Assembly: GCF_014636095.1 (NCBI RefSeq)
Contig: NZ_BMDV01000005.1
Location: 1-64,000, forward strand
Length of the DNA stretch: 64,000 bases
Reading direction: 5' to 3'
From: Acinetobacter modestus
Lineage (GTDB): Bacteria; Pseudomonadota; Gammaproteobacteria; Pseudomonadales; Moraxellaceae
Part shown: in pieces, positions 28,317-39,814 of the stretch
Layout: every line of letters starts with the position of its first letter
Numbering within the stretch: position 1 is the first letter of the stretch
Program-made: the position numbers and the translations under genes
The notes under the pieces: generated by a model
Database searches by the model: none
The model's input: the letters and a program-made list of their open reading frames with translations, nothing else
What the model was told of the DNA's origin: nothing

Positions 28317-28939
28317 TTATTGTTTGAGATAACGCTCAAAAATTCTAGAAAAATCATAATTTTCAATTTGTTTACGGCGTTCAGTAAACTTATTTTCAAC
28401 TTGAATCGTGGTCTGTGAAATAATATCAGGGAGGTTTAACAACACTTGTTCTGGTAATTCACGCAGAGAAAACATGTTATTCACAGCTTGTTGAGTAATT
28501 ACTAGTGAATTTATTTGACGTTCAATTTCTTTACATGCTTCCCCAATACTAAACAGAGCTTTATATAAATCTCGTACTTTTTCTATTTGTGATTTTTCAA
28601 TATCAATGGAATAACTTGCTCCACCAAGTTGGAATTTAATTTCGACATCGCGATCAATTGTACCTGCGGTTTCAAGCAACACGCGACTGATCTGATAATG
28701 TTTATAAGGATAGCGATTTAAAGTGCGTTTTTTGCTGACCGCACTGGTACCATCAAGATGAATAAATGATGTGTTGGTGAAACAATATTCATCAGTTTTT
28801 GCTTTAATTAAAAAGAAAATTTTTTCATTGTCTTCATGGAAAATATAGTCATCAATATCCGTTTATCATAATCTTTAGGTTCAATAATTTTACCGATATC
28901 GCTTGTTCCCATTAGATCGGCTGCCATATTTTTAAACAT
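28317..28939 (-). pseudogene. YvbH-like PH-domain protein, broken by a one-base deletion
   Basis: Read from ATG 28939, the frame gives MFKNMAADLMGTSDIGKIIE and KDYDK, then shifts at an A-run (plus-strand TTT at 28862-28864) and stops after about 43 codons. In the next frame the family continues without a break: DIDDYIFHEDNEKIFFLIKA, then DEYCFTNTSFIHLDGTSAVS, then LETAGTIDRDVEIKFQLGG, to a stop at 28317. Adding one A restores a 207-aa protein of the bacterial PH-domain family (bPH, like B. subtilis YvbH). It is either a real frameshift or an assembly error in a homopolymer. Confidence 0.85.
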
Positions 28940-29060
28940 TGTTAGAACCTTATTATTTGTTGGAACTGTGATCATAATTTGCCGTGTATTGTTGTGTCTA
29001 CAGTGAGTATTTGTATTTCAAAGATTCGATACAAAGATGAAATGAATTTCTATCACATAA

Positions 29061-29088
29061 AAAAATCCCCGCGTATAGCGGGGATTTT
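29061..29088 (-). terminator. fadBA operon terminator
   Basis: On the minus strand, AAAATCCCCGC pairs with GCGGGGATTTT and is followed by TTT. It starts about 20 bp after the fadA stop. The GC core is nearly the same as in the terminator at 28284-28313. Confidence 0.88.
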
Positions 29089-29107
29089 CTTTTTATCTCA
29101 GTGTTGA

Positions 29108-30280
<1,173 letters not shown>

Positions 30281-30292
30281 TCACGTTGCTCC

Positions 30293-32446
30293 TTAACCGT
30301 AGAATTTTTTGTTGTTAGCAGCCATGTCACGCAACATTTGTGGCGCTTCATAAGCCTTACCTAAGTGTGCATATTTGTCGCAAAGCGCAACGTATTCAGC
30401 AACACCTGTTTGGTCGATGTAACGGCATGGACCACCACGGAATGGAGGGAAACCTACACCCATGATCATCGCCATATCTGCTTCAGAAGCAGTTGCAACA
30501 ATGTTGTCTTCTAAGCAACGAACTGTTTCGTTACAGAAAGCAAGCATCATACGGTCAATGATTTCTTGGTTGTCAAACTCGCGTTTTTCACCAGTAACGA
30601 AAGGCGCAATGATTTCGTAAGCTGTTGGATCAACAGTTTTCGCTTTCTTACCTTTCTTATCTAACACGTATTTGTAGAAACCAACGTCATTCTTTTGACC
30701 AAGACGTTTTGCTTCGTACATTGCTTCGATAGAACCTTTGTAGTCAGGCTTCATACGGTCAGGGAAACCTTCAGCCATTACTTCTGCGCCATGAACACCT
30801 GTATCGATACCAACAACATCGATTAAGTATGCAGGACCCATAGGCCAGCCGAATTTCGCCATTACATTATCCACTTGTTGGAAATCCGCACCATCTTTTA
30901 CAAGAAGATCGAATGCACCAAAGTAAGGGAATAATACACGGTTAACTAAGAAACCTGGGCAGTCGTTGACAACGATTGGTGTTTTACCCATTTTTTGAGC
31001 AAGAACAACAGTTGTTGCAATCGCTTCATCAGATGTCTTCTCACCACGAATCACTTCTACCAATGGCATCATGTGTACAGGGTTAAAGAAGTGCATACCA
31101 ACAAAGTTTTCAGGACGTTGTAATGCTTTCGCCAAACGCGTAATTGAGATTGTAGATGTGTTAGAAGCAATAATCGTATTTTCACGAACATTCTTCTCAG
31201 TGTCTGCAAGTACCATCTCTTTTACTTTTGGATTTTCAGTCACTGCTTCGATCACGATATCCACTTCTTTAAACTCATCGTAGCTTAAAGTTGGACGGAT
31301 GCGAGCAAGTGTTTCACCCATTTGCGCAGGTTTCATTTTCTTGCGTTCAACTTGCTTAGTCAGTAAGCCGTTCGCTTCTTTCATACCAAGTGCAAGTTGT
31401 GGGTTACCAATGTCTTTCATGATGATTGGTGTGCCTTTGCTTGCCGTTTGGTAAGCAATACCACCACCCATGATACCCGCACCTAATACAGCTGCTTGGT
31501 TTACAGGGTGAGCACCTTTCTCATATTTCTTCGCAGTTTTCTTCACAACTTGGTCATTGATGAATAAACCAATCAATGCACCTGCTTGTGGAGTAATTGC
31601 TGCTTTAGCAAAACCTTGAGCTTCTGCTTTTAATGCATCATTACGTGTAAGGCTTGCACCTGCTTGTAATGAGTCAAGTAACAATTTTGGCGCAGGGTAT
31701 TGTGCAGGGTTTGCTTTTGCAAGTACCGCACCTTTTGCTGTATTGAACGCCATCATTTGTTCAAGTGGGTTCAATTTAATTGCGTCTAATTTTTCTTGAC
31801 GTTTTGCTTTCCAATTCAAACGACCAGCAATGGCTTGTTTTACCAAATCAATTGCAGCTTCTTGAAGTTTGTCAGCAGCAACAACCGCATCTACAGCACC
31901 ATCTTTCAGTGCAGCAGCTGGTTTTTTCGGGTTAGCCATTGCCATCCATTCAACAGCATTGTCGATACCAATTACACGGCTTAAACGAACGCTACCACCA
32001 AAACCAGGATAGATACCGAGTTTGATTTCTGGTAAACCAACTTGAGCTTGCTCAGACATGACACGATAGTCACACACTAAGCACATTTCAAAACCACCAC
32101 CAAGCGCTGTACCATTAATAGCAACAACTTTAGGGATGTCTAAATCTTCAAAGCTATTGAAGACGTCATGTACAGGCATAAGCCAATCAACAATTGCTTG
32201 TTCACCAGCAGCGAAGTTGTCGCCAAATTCAGTAATATCTGCACCAACGATAAATGTTGATTTACCAGAGGTAACAACTAAGCCTTTAATGTCGTTATTG
32301 GCTTTAACCGCAGCAATTGCTGCTTGGAAGTCTTCGATGGTTGCACGGTTAAATTTATTAACCGACTCACCTTGTAAGTCAAAGCGGAATTCTGCAATTC
32401 CGTCCGCAAGCATTTGGACGGTAATGGCATTGCCAGCGTGGATCAT
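30293..32446 (-). CDS. fadB: Fatty acid oxidation complex subunit alpha FadB
   Basis: This is a multifunctional enoyl-CoA hydratase and 3-hydroxyacyl-CoA dehydrogenase. From ATG 32446 it is 717 aa. The crotonase domain comes first, with GGGFE (Glu120) and LPE (Glu140) as catalytic glutamates. The NAD-binding motif GAGIMGGG is near residue 321 and the HxFNP motif ([15 protein letters not shown]) follows. The ATG has AGGGAGA 8 bp upstream and gives the family N-terminus [11 protein letters not shown] longer reading from TTG 32515 adds 23 unlikely residues. Confidence 0.98.
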   Translation of the reverse strand: MIHAGNAITVQMLADGIAEFRFDLQGESVNKFNRATIEDFQAAIAAVKANNDIKGLVVTSGKSTFIVGADITEFGDNFAAGEQAIVDWLMPVHDVFNSFEDLDIPKVVAINGTALGGGFEMCLVCDYRVMSEQAQVGLPEIKLGIYPGFGGSVRLSRVIGIDNAVEWMAMANPKKPAAALKDGAVDAVVAADKLQEAAIDLVKQAIAGRLNWKAKRQEKLDAIKLNPLEQMMAFNTAKGAVLAKANPAQYPAPKLLLDSLQAGASLTRNDALKAEAQGFAKAAITPQAGALIGLFINDQVVKKTAKKYEKGAHPVNQAAVLGAGIMGGGIAYQTASKGTPIIMKDIGNPQLALGMKEANGLLTKQVERKKMKPAQMGETLARIRPTLSYDEFKEVDIVIEAVTENPKVKEMVLADTEKNVRENTIIASNTSTISITRLAKALQRPENFVGMHFFNPVHMMPLVEVIRGEKTSDEAIATTVVLAQKMGKTPIVVNDCPGFLVNRVLFPYFGAFDLLVKDGADFQQVDNVMAKFGWPMGPAYLIDVVGIDTGVHGAEVMAEGFPDRMKPDYKGSIEAMYEAKRLGQKNDVGFYKYVLDKKGKKAKTVDPTAYEIIAPFVTGEKREFDNQEIIDRMMLAFCNETVRCLEDNIVATASEADMAMIMGVGFPPFRGGPCRYIDQTGVAEYVALCDKYAHLGKAYEAPQMLRDMAANNKKFYG

Positions 32447-33053
32447 GCCTGATCTCCCTTGTTGTGGAGGATTCTGAGTTGATGTCATAAAGCGTGTATG
32501 CGTTAGCGCACACAAAATGCTTCGCTAATCTTACGATAACTATATCCAAAAAGGACATAACAAGTTGTATCAAGCCGTGACGCTAGGGTCATCTATTCTT
32601 TTAAAGAATTTATTTCTAAGGCTTGTATAAAAATAGAAAGCTATTTTTTCCTTTAAAAACAGTGAAAAGTTGATTGATTTTAGTCATGTGATTATCGGTT
32701 TTAAACGTAAAAAGTGCATTAAGCAACCCATAAATCATTTTTAAATTCATATATTTTTTATTAGCATATTTAAGCTAATATTTAAGTTAAGTTGATAAAG
32801 TTATGGCTTATTTATTGCTTTATTATAGATATAGCGAAAGCAATGTTTTATTGTTAACTCTTTGTTGAAAAAGGATTTTGAAAGATTTTTTTTGTTTTTG
32901 AAATGAGACATAGTTTGATTTTATGACAAAAAATGTTAGTTATAGCTATTTTTAGGGTTTATGTGAAAACGAATAGAAAAATAATTATTTGTTGATGATG
33001 TGGTTGGGAAGCTGAATAAAAAAACAAACCTGTTAGGGAAGGATGGGTAAAAG
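32447..33053. other. Long intergenic region between fadB and the diguanylate cyclase gene
   Basis: This 607-bp divergent region has no credible ORF. Near the fadB side lies an imperfect inverted repeat (32494-32513, GTGTATGCG and CGCACAC around TTAG) that could bind a fatty-acid-responsive regulator. The half toward the cyclase is extremely AT-rich, with TTAGC/GCTAA at about 32761-32778 as the only short palindrome noticed. I cannot assign promoters with confidence. The size exceeds what two promoters need. Confidence 0.5.
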
Positions 33054-34118
33054 ATGAAACCAACAGACCAAACATTGATGAAACAAATGCATATTTCGAT
33101 TGAAGAAATTGAATATCGACGATCTTTGCTTAGTTTAAGTCATCAAGAATTACAGCAGTTGGTTGACTTAGGGGAACAAATTGATCTTGAGTATCTACTT
33201 GACCAAGTTGTGATTACCTTTTATCAACAGCAAACCTCGATTTCTGAGATTGCTTCACTGATTGGCGATATAGACACTTTATCTCGGTTACAACATGCAC
33301 AACGCCAATACTTGGTAGAACTTTTTTCAGGTAATTATGATGCCAATTATGTCAATAACCGATTGAGAATTGGTTTAGTGCATAAACGAATTGGTGTCGA
33401 ACCCAAATTATATTTATCTGCAGTCTATCATCTCAAAACCATGCTGATATCGATGATTCAACAACAGCTAGGCGATACAGAGAATTTTCATCAAATACGT
33501 TCTACTTTAGAAAAGTTATTTATGTTTGATATTTCGCTGGTTGTAGAAACCTATGTGTGGAGTCTGGTCAGTGAGTTGAAGGCATCTAAAGAAAAAATTG
33601 AGCAATATGCTTCTGTGTTAGAAGATCGTGCTCAGCAAATGGAAGCTTTATCTCAAACTGATCCGCTCACAGGACTATTAAATGTGAGACATTTAAATCG
33701 TATTTTAAATTCGACAATTTATGCAGCTGAACGAAGTTTAGAGCCCGTTACAGTCGTATTTATTGACATCAATGATTTTAAAATGATCAATGATAATTTT
33801 GGGCATTCTAAGGGGGATCAAATCTTAAAAGTGGTGGCGGATGCGATTCGATTCGTTGCACGTTTGGATGATCATTGCTTTAGATGTGGTGGAGATGAGT
33901 TCTGTATTGTATTTCCGCGTTGTACTGAAGCACAGGCACTTGAAAGTTTCGTTCCGAGATTACTACAGTATGTTTATCAAATTGAGCCGAGTATTACCTT
34001 AAGTATAGGTGTAAAACAAACAGATCATGTTGATGGCTACTTGGACGCATCTACTTTGATTCATGAAGCTGATGCAAAAATGTATTTGGTCAAAAAACAG
34101 CAAAAAATAAAAAAATAA
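33054..34118 (+). CDS. Globin-coupled diguanylate cyclase
   Basis: This 354-aa cytoplasmic enzyme makes cyclic di-GMP. The N-terminal 150 residues match the sensor-globin (protoglobin) pattern, with RIGLVHKRIGVEPKLYL placing the likely proximal haem ligand at His110. A short coiled coil (about 180-205) links to a GGDEF domain starting TDPLTGLLN. The catalytic GGDEF is intact at 279-283. The inhibitory I-site RxxD (Arg270-Asp273) is present at the usual spacing. By analogy with DosC and similar proteins it probably responds to oxygen or another haem ligand. Confidence 0.88.
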   Translation: MKPTDQTLMKQMHISIEEIEYRRSLLSLSHQELQQLVDLGEQIDLEYLLDQVVITFYQQQTSISEIASLIGDIDTLSRLQHAQRQYLVELFSGNYDANYVNNRLRIGLVHKRIGVEPKLYLSAVYHLKTMLISMIQQQLGDTENFHQIRSTLEKLFMFDISLVVETYVWSLVSELKASKEKIEQYASVLEDRAQQMEALSQTDPLTGLLNVRHLNRILNSTIYAAERSLEPVTVVFIDINDFKMINDNFGHSKGDQILKVVADAIRFVARLDDHCFRCGGDEFCIVFPRCTEAQALESFVPRLLQYVYQIEPSITLSIGVKQTDHVDGYLDASTLIHEADAKMYLVKKQQKIKK

Positions 34119-34234
34119 CAATTTTCATTGGAAGATCAATTTTTATATATACATGATATTTATTGTTTATTTTATCTAATGAATTAAGTAGAACAAATTG
34201 TTGAACCAAAATTGGCTAGAAATTAAAAAAGACG

Positions 34235-35191
34235 ATGATAAAATTCCGAGATTCATTTTTTTGGTCGATTTTTTCAATGGTTAAATGGATCATTTTAGCG
34301 ATTTTTATTATTTCAGCTTTGTATATTCAACGACGCGGTAAAGTAAAGCATTCGTTTTATCGTCAATTTTTCGATCATTCAACGATTCTTGCACCTATAA
34401 ACTTTTTAATGTACATGTTTTCTAAAGTACCGAATCAACCTTATATTGATACGCAGTATTTTAAAGATTTAAAAGTTTTAGATGAAAATTGGGAAATGAT
34501 CCGAGACGAAGCCAAAGCTTTATATGACAAAGGTGGGATTAAAGCTTCAAGTAGTTATGATGATCTCGGTTTCAACTCCTTCTTTAAAACAGGTTGGAAA
34601 CGTTTCTATTTGAAATGGTATGACTCGGCACATCCATCTGCCGCTGAACTTTGCCCAAAAACAACAGCATTATTAAAAACGCTTCCAACAATTAAAGCTG
34701 CGATGTTTACTGAGTTAGCACCAGATAGCCGTTTAGTTCGCCATCGTGATCCTTATGCGGGTTCATTGCGTTACCATTTAGGTCTTATTACACCAAATGA
34801 TGATCGCTGTTTTATTGATGTCGATGGTCAGCGTTATTCGTGGCGTGATGGTGAAAGTGTGGTGTTTGATGAAACCTACATCCATTATGCTGAAAACACC
34901 ACTGAACAGAATCGTATTATCTTTTTCGCTGATGTAGAACGCCCATTAAAAACCCATTTTATGGAAAAGTTTAATCATTGGTTTGGTAAAAGTGTCATGA
35001 CGGCAGCCAGCTCACCCAATGAAGCGGGTGATCAAACAGGCGGGTTAAATAAGCTTTTTGGATATATTTATCAATTTCGTTTAAAAGCCAAAGCCTTAAA
35101 AGCAAGTAATCGTGGTTTATATTATTTTTTGAAATGGTTCATCATGTTAGGGCTATTTTTCTTAATTTTTATTCGACCTTATGTATTTTAA
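34235..35191 (+). CDS. lpxO: LpxO-like lipid A 2-hydroxylase (aspartyl/asparaginyl hydroxylase family)
   Basis: This 318-aa Fe(II)/2-oxoglutarate-dependent dioxygenase is tethered to the inner membrane by an N-terminal hydrophobic segment (about 17-31), with another at the C-terminus (about 296-312). The double-stranded beta-helix core shows RLVRHRDPYAGSLRYHLGL (metal ligands in His170 and Asp172, with His181 nearby), then WRDGESVVFDETYIHYAENT (His217). This is close to LpxO, which adds a 2-hydroxyl to a secondary lipid A acyl chain. The neighbouring spacing to the cyclase is 116 bp, so co-regulation is uncertain. Confidence 0.85.
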   Translation: MIKFRDSFFWSIFSMVKWIILAIFIISALYIQRRGKVKHSFYRQFFDHSTILAPINFLMYMFSKVPNQPYIDTQYFKDLKVLDENWEMIRDEAKALYDKGGIKASSSYDDLGFNSFFKTGWKRFYLKWYDSAHPSAAELCPKTTALLKTLPTIKAAMFTELAPDSRLVRHRDPYAGSLRYHLGLITPNDDRCFIDVDGQRYSWRDGESVVFDETYIHYAENTTEQNRIIFFADVERPLKTHFMEKFNHWFGKSVMTAASSPNEAGDQTGGLNKLFGYIYQFRLKAKALKASNRGLYYFLKWFIMLGLFFLIFIRPYVF

Positions 35192-35205
35192 GTCTGAATG
35201 AGATC

Positions 35206-35229
35206 AACGCCCGAAAGGGCGTTTTTTTA
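35206..35229 (+). terminator. Intrinsic terminator of the lpxO-like gene
   Basis: ACGCCC-GAAA-GGGCGT has a GNRA-type loop and a following run of seven T. It starts about 15 bp after the stop codon. Confidence 0.9.
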
Positions 35230-35327
35230 TAACGATGATTTGGTTATTTATTTGTTTATTAATATTGTATCAAATGGTCTAAATTGAGCATAATTTGCAG
35301 GCATTTTATTAAAATTGAGAAACCATA

Positions 35328-36194
35328 ATGAAAAAATTTTTACTGATTAATTTAAGCCTTTTAAGTTTAGTGGCTTGTAGTGATGAAAATAATGATATCT
35401 ATGGAAAGGTTGACCCAAAGAATAAAGTTTTTTACAGTTATGATTTTGCAGCGGCAAATACCTCAAACAAACTAACAAAGAAATCATACCAAGTAGATAA
35501 AAATAATGATCTTTTAATTAGTTATACTGAAACACCGAAATTGCAAACAGAAGCGCTTCGAAACTTTATAACGAACAATGGTATATCCACTATATTACCA
35601 CCGCAAAATTCTGCGGGCGCTTATATGGTCGGTCGTAAAGCGATATTAAATGACACTGTTTTAGAATATGAGCCTTATAATTTAGAGCAGAGGACAACAT
35701 TTAAACTCACCTATCAACTTAAAAAAATTGATTTATCTGGCTTAGATGTTTCTGACTATATAGGATACTTTTTAAGACAAGCGAAATCATCATCGTTCAT
35801 AAGCGATGTAACATTAGATATTATTAAAGGAATATTGTTTGCCAGTCAGGATAAATTCCCAGCAGGTGCAACATGTTGGCAAAAACAAGTTCAGTTGAGT
35901 ACTCAAGATTATATTGAATCTTATCCAACCCAAAATCTGTCACATGTAAGTGTAGGAAGTAATATTATCCGCCAAGATATTTGGCAAAATGCAGCTTGGA
36001 CTGCATTTCAACCTAATACTGAGTTTAATTTAGCAGATACACGCATTCGTCATCAGTCTCGTGAATATTGGGGTTTTTACCATACAACTAGAGAAGTTAA
36101 TCCAATCGCTCCAACAAATGAACTAGCCTGTGATTTCTTTAATGAGTCTGCATTTAATAGCGCTAATAACGTATTGAGTCGAGTTTTTAAATAA
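35328..36194 (+). CDS. Uncharacterised lipoprotein, 288 aa
   Basis: The family is not recognised. A lipobox LVAC (Cys17) follows a short hydrophobic signal. The mature part has many Asn, Thr and Tyr residues. It holds two Cys (AGATCWQ and ELACDFF) that could pair, and no obvious catalytic motif. The start is ATG with TTGAGAAACC just upstream, a weak ribosome site. It is flanked by the lpxO terminator and a 106-bp gap before uvrC, so it is probably monocistronic. Confidence 0.78.
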   Translation: MKKFLLINLSLLSLVACSDENNDIYGKVDPKNKVFYSYDFAAANTSNKLTKKSYQVDKNNDLLISYTETPKLQTEALRNFITNNGISTILPPQNSAGAYMVGRKAILNDTVLEYEPYNLEQRTTFKLTYQLKKIDLSGLDVSDYIGYFLRQAKSSSFISDVTLDIIKGILFASQDKFPAGATCWQKQVQLSTQDYIESYPTQNLSHVSVGSNIIRQDIWQNAAWTAFQPNTEFNLADTRIRHQSREYWGFYHTTREVNPIAPTNELACDFFNESAFNSANNVLSRVFK

Positions 36195-36300
36195 TTGGTG
36201 TTATTTGAGTTATTGAATTGATGGATTTTAGCTCAATTGACTTGAAATTGATTTATGCAGACTACATCATCGAAAGCATTACTGATGATGAAAGTCTGCT

Positions 36301-38100
36301 GTGAATCCAAACGCGCGTGAACATATTGAAAAAATTCTGACTCATATGACTCAATTGCCTGGTGTTTATAAAATGCTCGGCAAAGATGGAGAGTTGCTGT
36401 ATGTCGGGAAGGCCAAAAACTTAAAGAATCGTGTATCCAGCTATTTTGTTAAAACAATTGACCATCCTAAGACACAGGCTTTAGTCGCGCGAATTTATGA
36501 CATCGAAAGTTTGGTTGTTCGTTCTGAAACAGAAGCATTATTACTTGAACAAAATCTGATTAAATTACATCGTCCGCCATACAATATTATGTTGCGTGAC
36601 GATAAGTCGTATGTCTATATCTTCGTTTCAGCAGATAAACCTTACCCACGTATTGCCAGTGGCCGTGGCAAAGGTAAACATCAAATTGGCAAGTTTTTTG
36701 GTCCATATCCAAGTGCTTATAGTGCTAGAGATACGCTACTTGTATTACAAAAATTATTTAATGTCCGCCAATGTGAAAACAATTATTTTTCACAACGTAA
36801 ACGCCCTTGTTTACAGTATCAGATTAAACGTTGTACAGCGCCTTGTGTCGGTCTGATTAGCCCTCAGGACTATAAGGAAGATGTGGATAATTCAATTCGT
36901 TTTTTACAGGGTGATACCAAAGAACTCAATCAAGAGCTGATTGGAAAAATGGAACAGGCTGCCGAAGCTCTTGAGTTTGAAAAAGCCGTATTTTATCGTG
37001 ATCGCCTCGCTTTATTGCGCGAGGTTCAAGCACAACAAGCAGTATTTAAGATCAAAGGCGAAGCCGATATTCTGGCGATTGCCTATCAAGCGGGTGTGAC
37101 TTGCGTACAAATCATGCATGTTCGTAATGGACGTATGCTTGGTGGAAAAAGTTATTTTCCAGATATGTTGGGAGATGATTTGGCGCAAATGCTGAATGAT
37201 TTTATGGCGAATTTCTATTTCCAAGTGGCGGATGAAGTGCCATCAGAATTGATTGTAAATGTAGATATTCCCGATCAAAAACAATTAGAAGAAGCATTAC
37301 AACAAACCTTCAATAAGAAAGTTCAAATCAAGCATAAAGTGCGAGAGACTCGGGCTGAATGGCTAGAGTTGGCACAAATGAATGTGCAACATGCGATTAA
37401 AGGCAAACTGAGTAATCATTTGGAATTGAACGAGCGTTTTCATCAACTTGAACAAGTGGTTGGGCGTCCGATTGATCGGATTGAATGCTTTGATATCAGT
37501 CATACCATGGGTGAAGCACCGATTGCTTCTTGTGTAGTCTTTGATCAGGGCGGTGCAAGAAAGCGAGATTATCGTCAGTTTGCGATTCAGGATATTACGG
37601 GCGGTGATGATTATGCGGCGATGCGACAAGCGTTGATACGCCGTTATAAAAAAAATATGTTACCTGATCTACTCTTGATTGATGGTGGTAAAGGGCAGTT
37701 GCATATGGCGATGGAGGTCATGCAAGAATTAGCGCTTGATGCTTTTATGATTGGTGTTTCTAAAGGTGAGGGACGTAAACCGGGATTAGAAACGCTGCAT
37801 TTTACTGATGGCACTAAGATTCAATTACCCGAAGACCATAAAGCTTTACACCTCATCCAACAAGTGCGAGATGAAGCGCATCGTTTTGCTATTACCAAAC
37901 ATCGAGCTAAGCGTGATAAACGCCGTAGTAGTTCAGTTTTAGAGGCTATTCCTGGGCTAGGGCCAAAACGCCGTCGTGATCTACTCACTCATTTTGGCGG
38001 TATACAAGGTGTTTTAAAAGCATCAGAAAAAGAGTTGATGCTTGTACCGGGTCTGGGTGAAGTCATGGCGAGAACGATTTATAAAATTTTGCATGAATAA
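36301..38100 (+). CDS. uvrC: Excinuclease ABC subunit C
   Basis: This is the dual-incision nuclease of nucleotide excision repair, 599 aa. The N-terminal GIY-YIG domain (GVYKML, then [15 protein letters not shown]) makes the 3' cut. Next come a zinc-like Cys cluster ([15 protein letters not shown]) and the UVR motif that binds UvrB. The C-terminal RNase H-like nuclease shows [13 protein letters not shown] and [10 protein letters not shown], and tandem HhH motifs end the protein ([18 protein letters not shown]). The start is GTG 36301, with a weak AAAG upstream. Confidence 0.97.
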   Translation: MNPNAREHIEKILTHMTQLPGVYKMLGKDGELLYVGKAKNLKNRVSSYFVKTIDHPKTQALVARIYDIESLVVRSETEALLLEQNLIKLHRPPYNIMLRDDKSYVYIFVSADKPYPRIASGRGKGKHQIGKFFGPYPSAYSARDTLLVLQKLFNVRQCENNYFSQRKRPCLQYQIKRCTAPCVGLISPQDYKEDVDNSIRFLQGDTKELNQELIGKMEQAAEALEFEKAVFYRDRLALLREVQAQQAVFKIKGEADILAIAYQAGVTCVQIMHVRNGRMLGGKSYFPDMLGDDLAQMLNDFMANFYFQVADEVPSELIVNVDIPDQKQLEEALQQTFNKKVQIKHKVRETRAEWLELAQMNVQHAIKGKLSNHLELNERFHQLEQVVGRPIDRIECFDISHTMGEAPIASCVVFDQGGARKRDYRQFAIQDITGGDDYAAMRQALIRRYKKNMLPDLLLIDGGKGQLHMAMEVMQELALDAFMIGVSKGEGRKPGLETLHFTDGTKIQLPEDHKALHLIQQVRDEAHRFAITKHRAKRDKRRSSSVLEAIPGLGPKRRRDLLTHFGGIQGVLKASEKELMLVPGLGEVMARTIYKILHE

Positions 38101-38204
38101 TTTGACCGATTGGCTCAATCTCTCAATGACTGATGCGTCAATGATCATTCACAAACAGAGAAAAACATTTAAAGATAAGATGGTTTGACGATTAAGGAAA
38201 GATA

Positions 38205-39002
38205 ATGTCATTGCTTCCGCTATATCAACAGGTTGAACATCAAGAGTGGATTGATATTCCATTAGGATGGTTACAAGGTCGCACCGTATTTGGCGGTTTA
38301 GTTGCAGGATTATTAATCCAAAAGGCGCAGAGTGTGGTTCATGATACAACAAAGCAGTTGTTGAGTTGTAATGTGACCTTTGTTGGCCCTGTGCAAGAAG
38401 GGCAGGCTAAACTCACGGCAGAGGTGTTGCGAGAGGGTAAATCGGTTACAACCTTAGAAGTGCGGTTATGGCAAGCAGATACTGTACAAAGTATTTTAAT
38501 AGCAAGTTTTGGTTCGCAGCGTGAATCTCGGATTCATGTGCAAAATCTACCGCAAATTCCTGATTATCCACTGCCGGCACAGTTGGAAAAAACGGCTTAT
38601 ATTGAAGGCTTAATGCCACAATGTTTGCAACAGTTTGAACTATGTTGGGCTGAAGGTAATTATCCAATGGCTGGCAGCAAAGTGCCTGACTTTGGCGGAT
38701 GGTGTCGTTTTATGCCTCAGTTGCATCCAAATCGCGAAATGAAATTAGCCGATCTATTTGGATTGATGGATGTGTGGCCACCGGGTGTGTTACCGATGTT
38801 TAAAACCCCTGCACCTGCAAGCTCATTAACATGGCAAATTACCTATTTGCAGCCGATTGTTCATCAAGTACAGGATTGGTTCAAATACAAAGTAGTGACT
38901 GAATATGCTGAACATGGTTATTCAACAGAGTATGCCTATCTTTGGGATGATGAAAATCGACTGATTGCGATACTTAGACAAACAGTTGCCGTTTTTGCCT
39001 AG
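38205..39002 (+). CDS. Acyl-CoA thioesterase-like protein (double hotdog)
   Basis: This 265-aa protein looks like a TesB-like or 4HBT_3 double-hotdog thioesterase. The N-terminal half contains GRTVFGGLVAGLLIQKA, the typical hotdog loop and helix. The second half has WPPGVLPMFKTPAPASSLTW and ends with a strand pair YSTEYAYLWDDENRLIAILRQ. Such enzymes hydrolyse acyl-CoA in the cytoplasm, and the substrate is unknown. The start is ATG with AAGGAAAG upstream. It lies between uvrC and pgsA with gaps of about 100 bp on each side. Confidence 0.82.
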   Translation: MSLLPLYQQVEHQEWIDIPLGWLQGRTVFGGLVAGLLIQKAQSVVHDTTKQLLSCNVTFVGPVQEGQAKLTAEVLREGKSVTTLEVRLWQADTVQSILIASFGSQRESRIHVQNLPQIPDYPLPAQLEKTAYIEGLMPQCLQQFELCWAEGNYPMAGSKVPDFGGWCRFMPQLHPNREMKLADLFGLMDVWPPGVLPMFKTPAPASSLTWQITYLQPIVHQVQDWFKYKVVTEYAEHGYSTEYAYLWDDENRLIAILRQTVAVFA

Positions 39003-39107
39003 TCGACACTGCCGTGCATTTCGTATAAAGTTGCTTACACATGGATACAATCTCGGCACATCCTTTGTGCGACATGCATATTTGATGCGAACAACATGGC
39101 GGTGTTT

Positions 39108-39695
39108 ATGAGCACAGGGCGAATCCTGAACATTCCTAATATTTTAACTTTGGCGCGTATCGCCCTCATTCCTGTATTTTTGGCAATTGCCTATTGGCCA
39201 CCTGCAATTGGAATTGCTGAGCATCATGGGGGAATGATGCGACATTTGGTATTGACTGCAATCTTTGTTCTTGCAGCAGTGACAGATTGGTTCGATGGTT
39301 ATTTAGCTCGGACTTTGAATCAGACTTCTGCTTTCGGACGTTTCCTTGATCCAGTCGCCGATAAGCTTATGGTTGCAGCTGCATTAATTGTATTGGTGCA
39401 ATGGCAACCGACGATCTCAATGGCTTTTGCTGCAATTGTGATTATTTCGCGTGAAATTACTGTTTCGGCATTGCGTGAATGGATGGCTGAACTAGGTGCA
39501 CGTACTAGTGTTGCAGTTTCTACGGTAGGAAAGTACAAAACAGCATTTCAAATGATTGCGATTAGTGTGTTCTTATTAAACTGGAAACCACTCGAAATCT
39601 GGGCATATGCTTTACTGTATACCGCCGTTATTTTGACTTTATGGTCGATGTTTATTTATATGAAAGCTGCTTGGCCATATTTGAAACAGCCTTAA
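39108..39695 (+). CDS. pgsA: CDP-diacylglycerol-glycerol-3-phosphate 3-phosphatidyltransferase
   Basis: This inner-membrane enzyme makes phosphatidylglycerol phosphate. The CDP-alcohol phosphotransferase signature D-x2-DG-x2-AR-x8-G-x3-D-x3-D is complete in DWFDGYLAR and GRFLDPVAD. Four to five hydrophobic segments fit the family. ATG 39108 gives 195 aa and an N-terminus (STGRILNIPNILTL) near the family start. An in-frame ATG at 39096 would add four residues and has no better ribosome site. In many gammaproteobacteria uvrC and pgsA are neighbours; here a thioesterase separates them. Confidence 0.95.
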   Translation: MSTGRILNIPNILTLARIALIPVFLAIAYWPPAIGIAEHHGGMMRHLVLTAIFVLAAVTDWFDGYLARTLNQTSAFGRFLDPVADKLMVAAALIVLVQWQPTISMAFAAIVIISREITVSALREWMAELGARTSVAVSTVGKYKTAFQMIAISVFLLNWKPLEIWAYALLYTAVILTLWSMFIYMKAAWPYLKQP

Positions 39696-39750
39696 AATGA
39701 TTTGCTATCACTATTTTATTTAAATTTAATAAAAATCTAGATAATCAAAG

Positions 39751-39784
39751 CATTCACTATAAAAATTGTGAAATATAGTGAATG
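39751..39784. repeat. Inverted repeat CATTCACTATA/TATAGTGAATG
   Basis: These are 11-bp perfect arms around a 12-nt spacer, between pgsA and the predicted propeller gene and ending 31 bp before the latter's ATG. There is no T-run on the plus side. It could be a pgsA mRNA 3' stem or an operator. Confidence 0.45.
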
Positions 39785-39814
39785 TTAAAAATGATAACGT
39801 AGGAACACGGTTAC

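Noticed and set aside
32447-32515. 23-codon N-terminal extension of fadB from TTG
   Set aside because: ATG 32446 has AGGGAGA at the right distance and starts where FadB proteins start.
36264-36292. CATCATC/GATGATG repeat just upstream of uvrC as an operator
   Set aside because: Short trinucleotide-type complementarity with little specificity; it could arise by chance and overlaps the likely ribosome-binding area.
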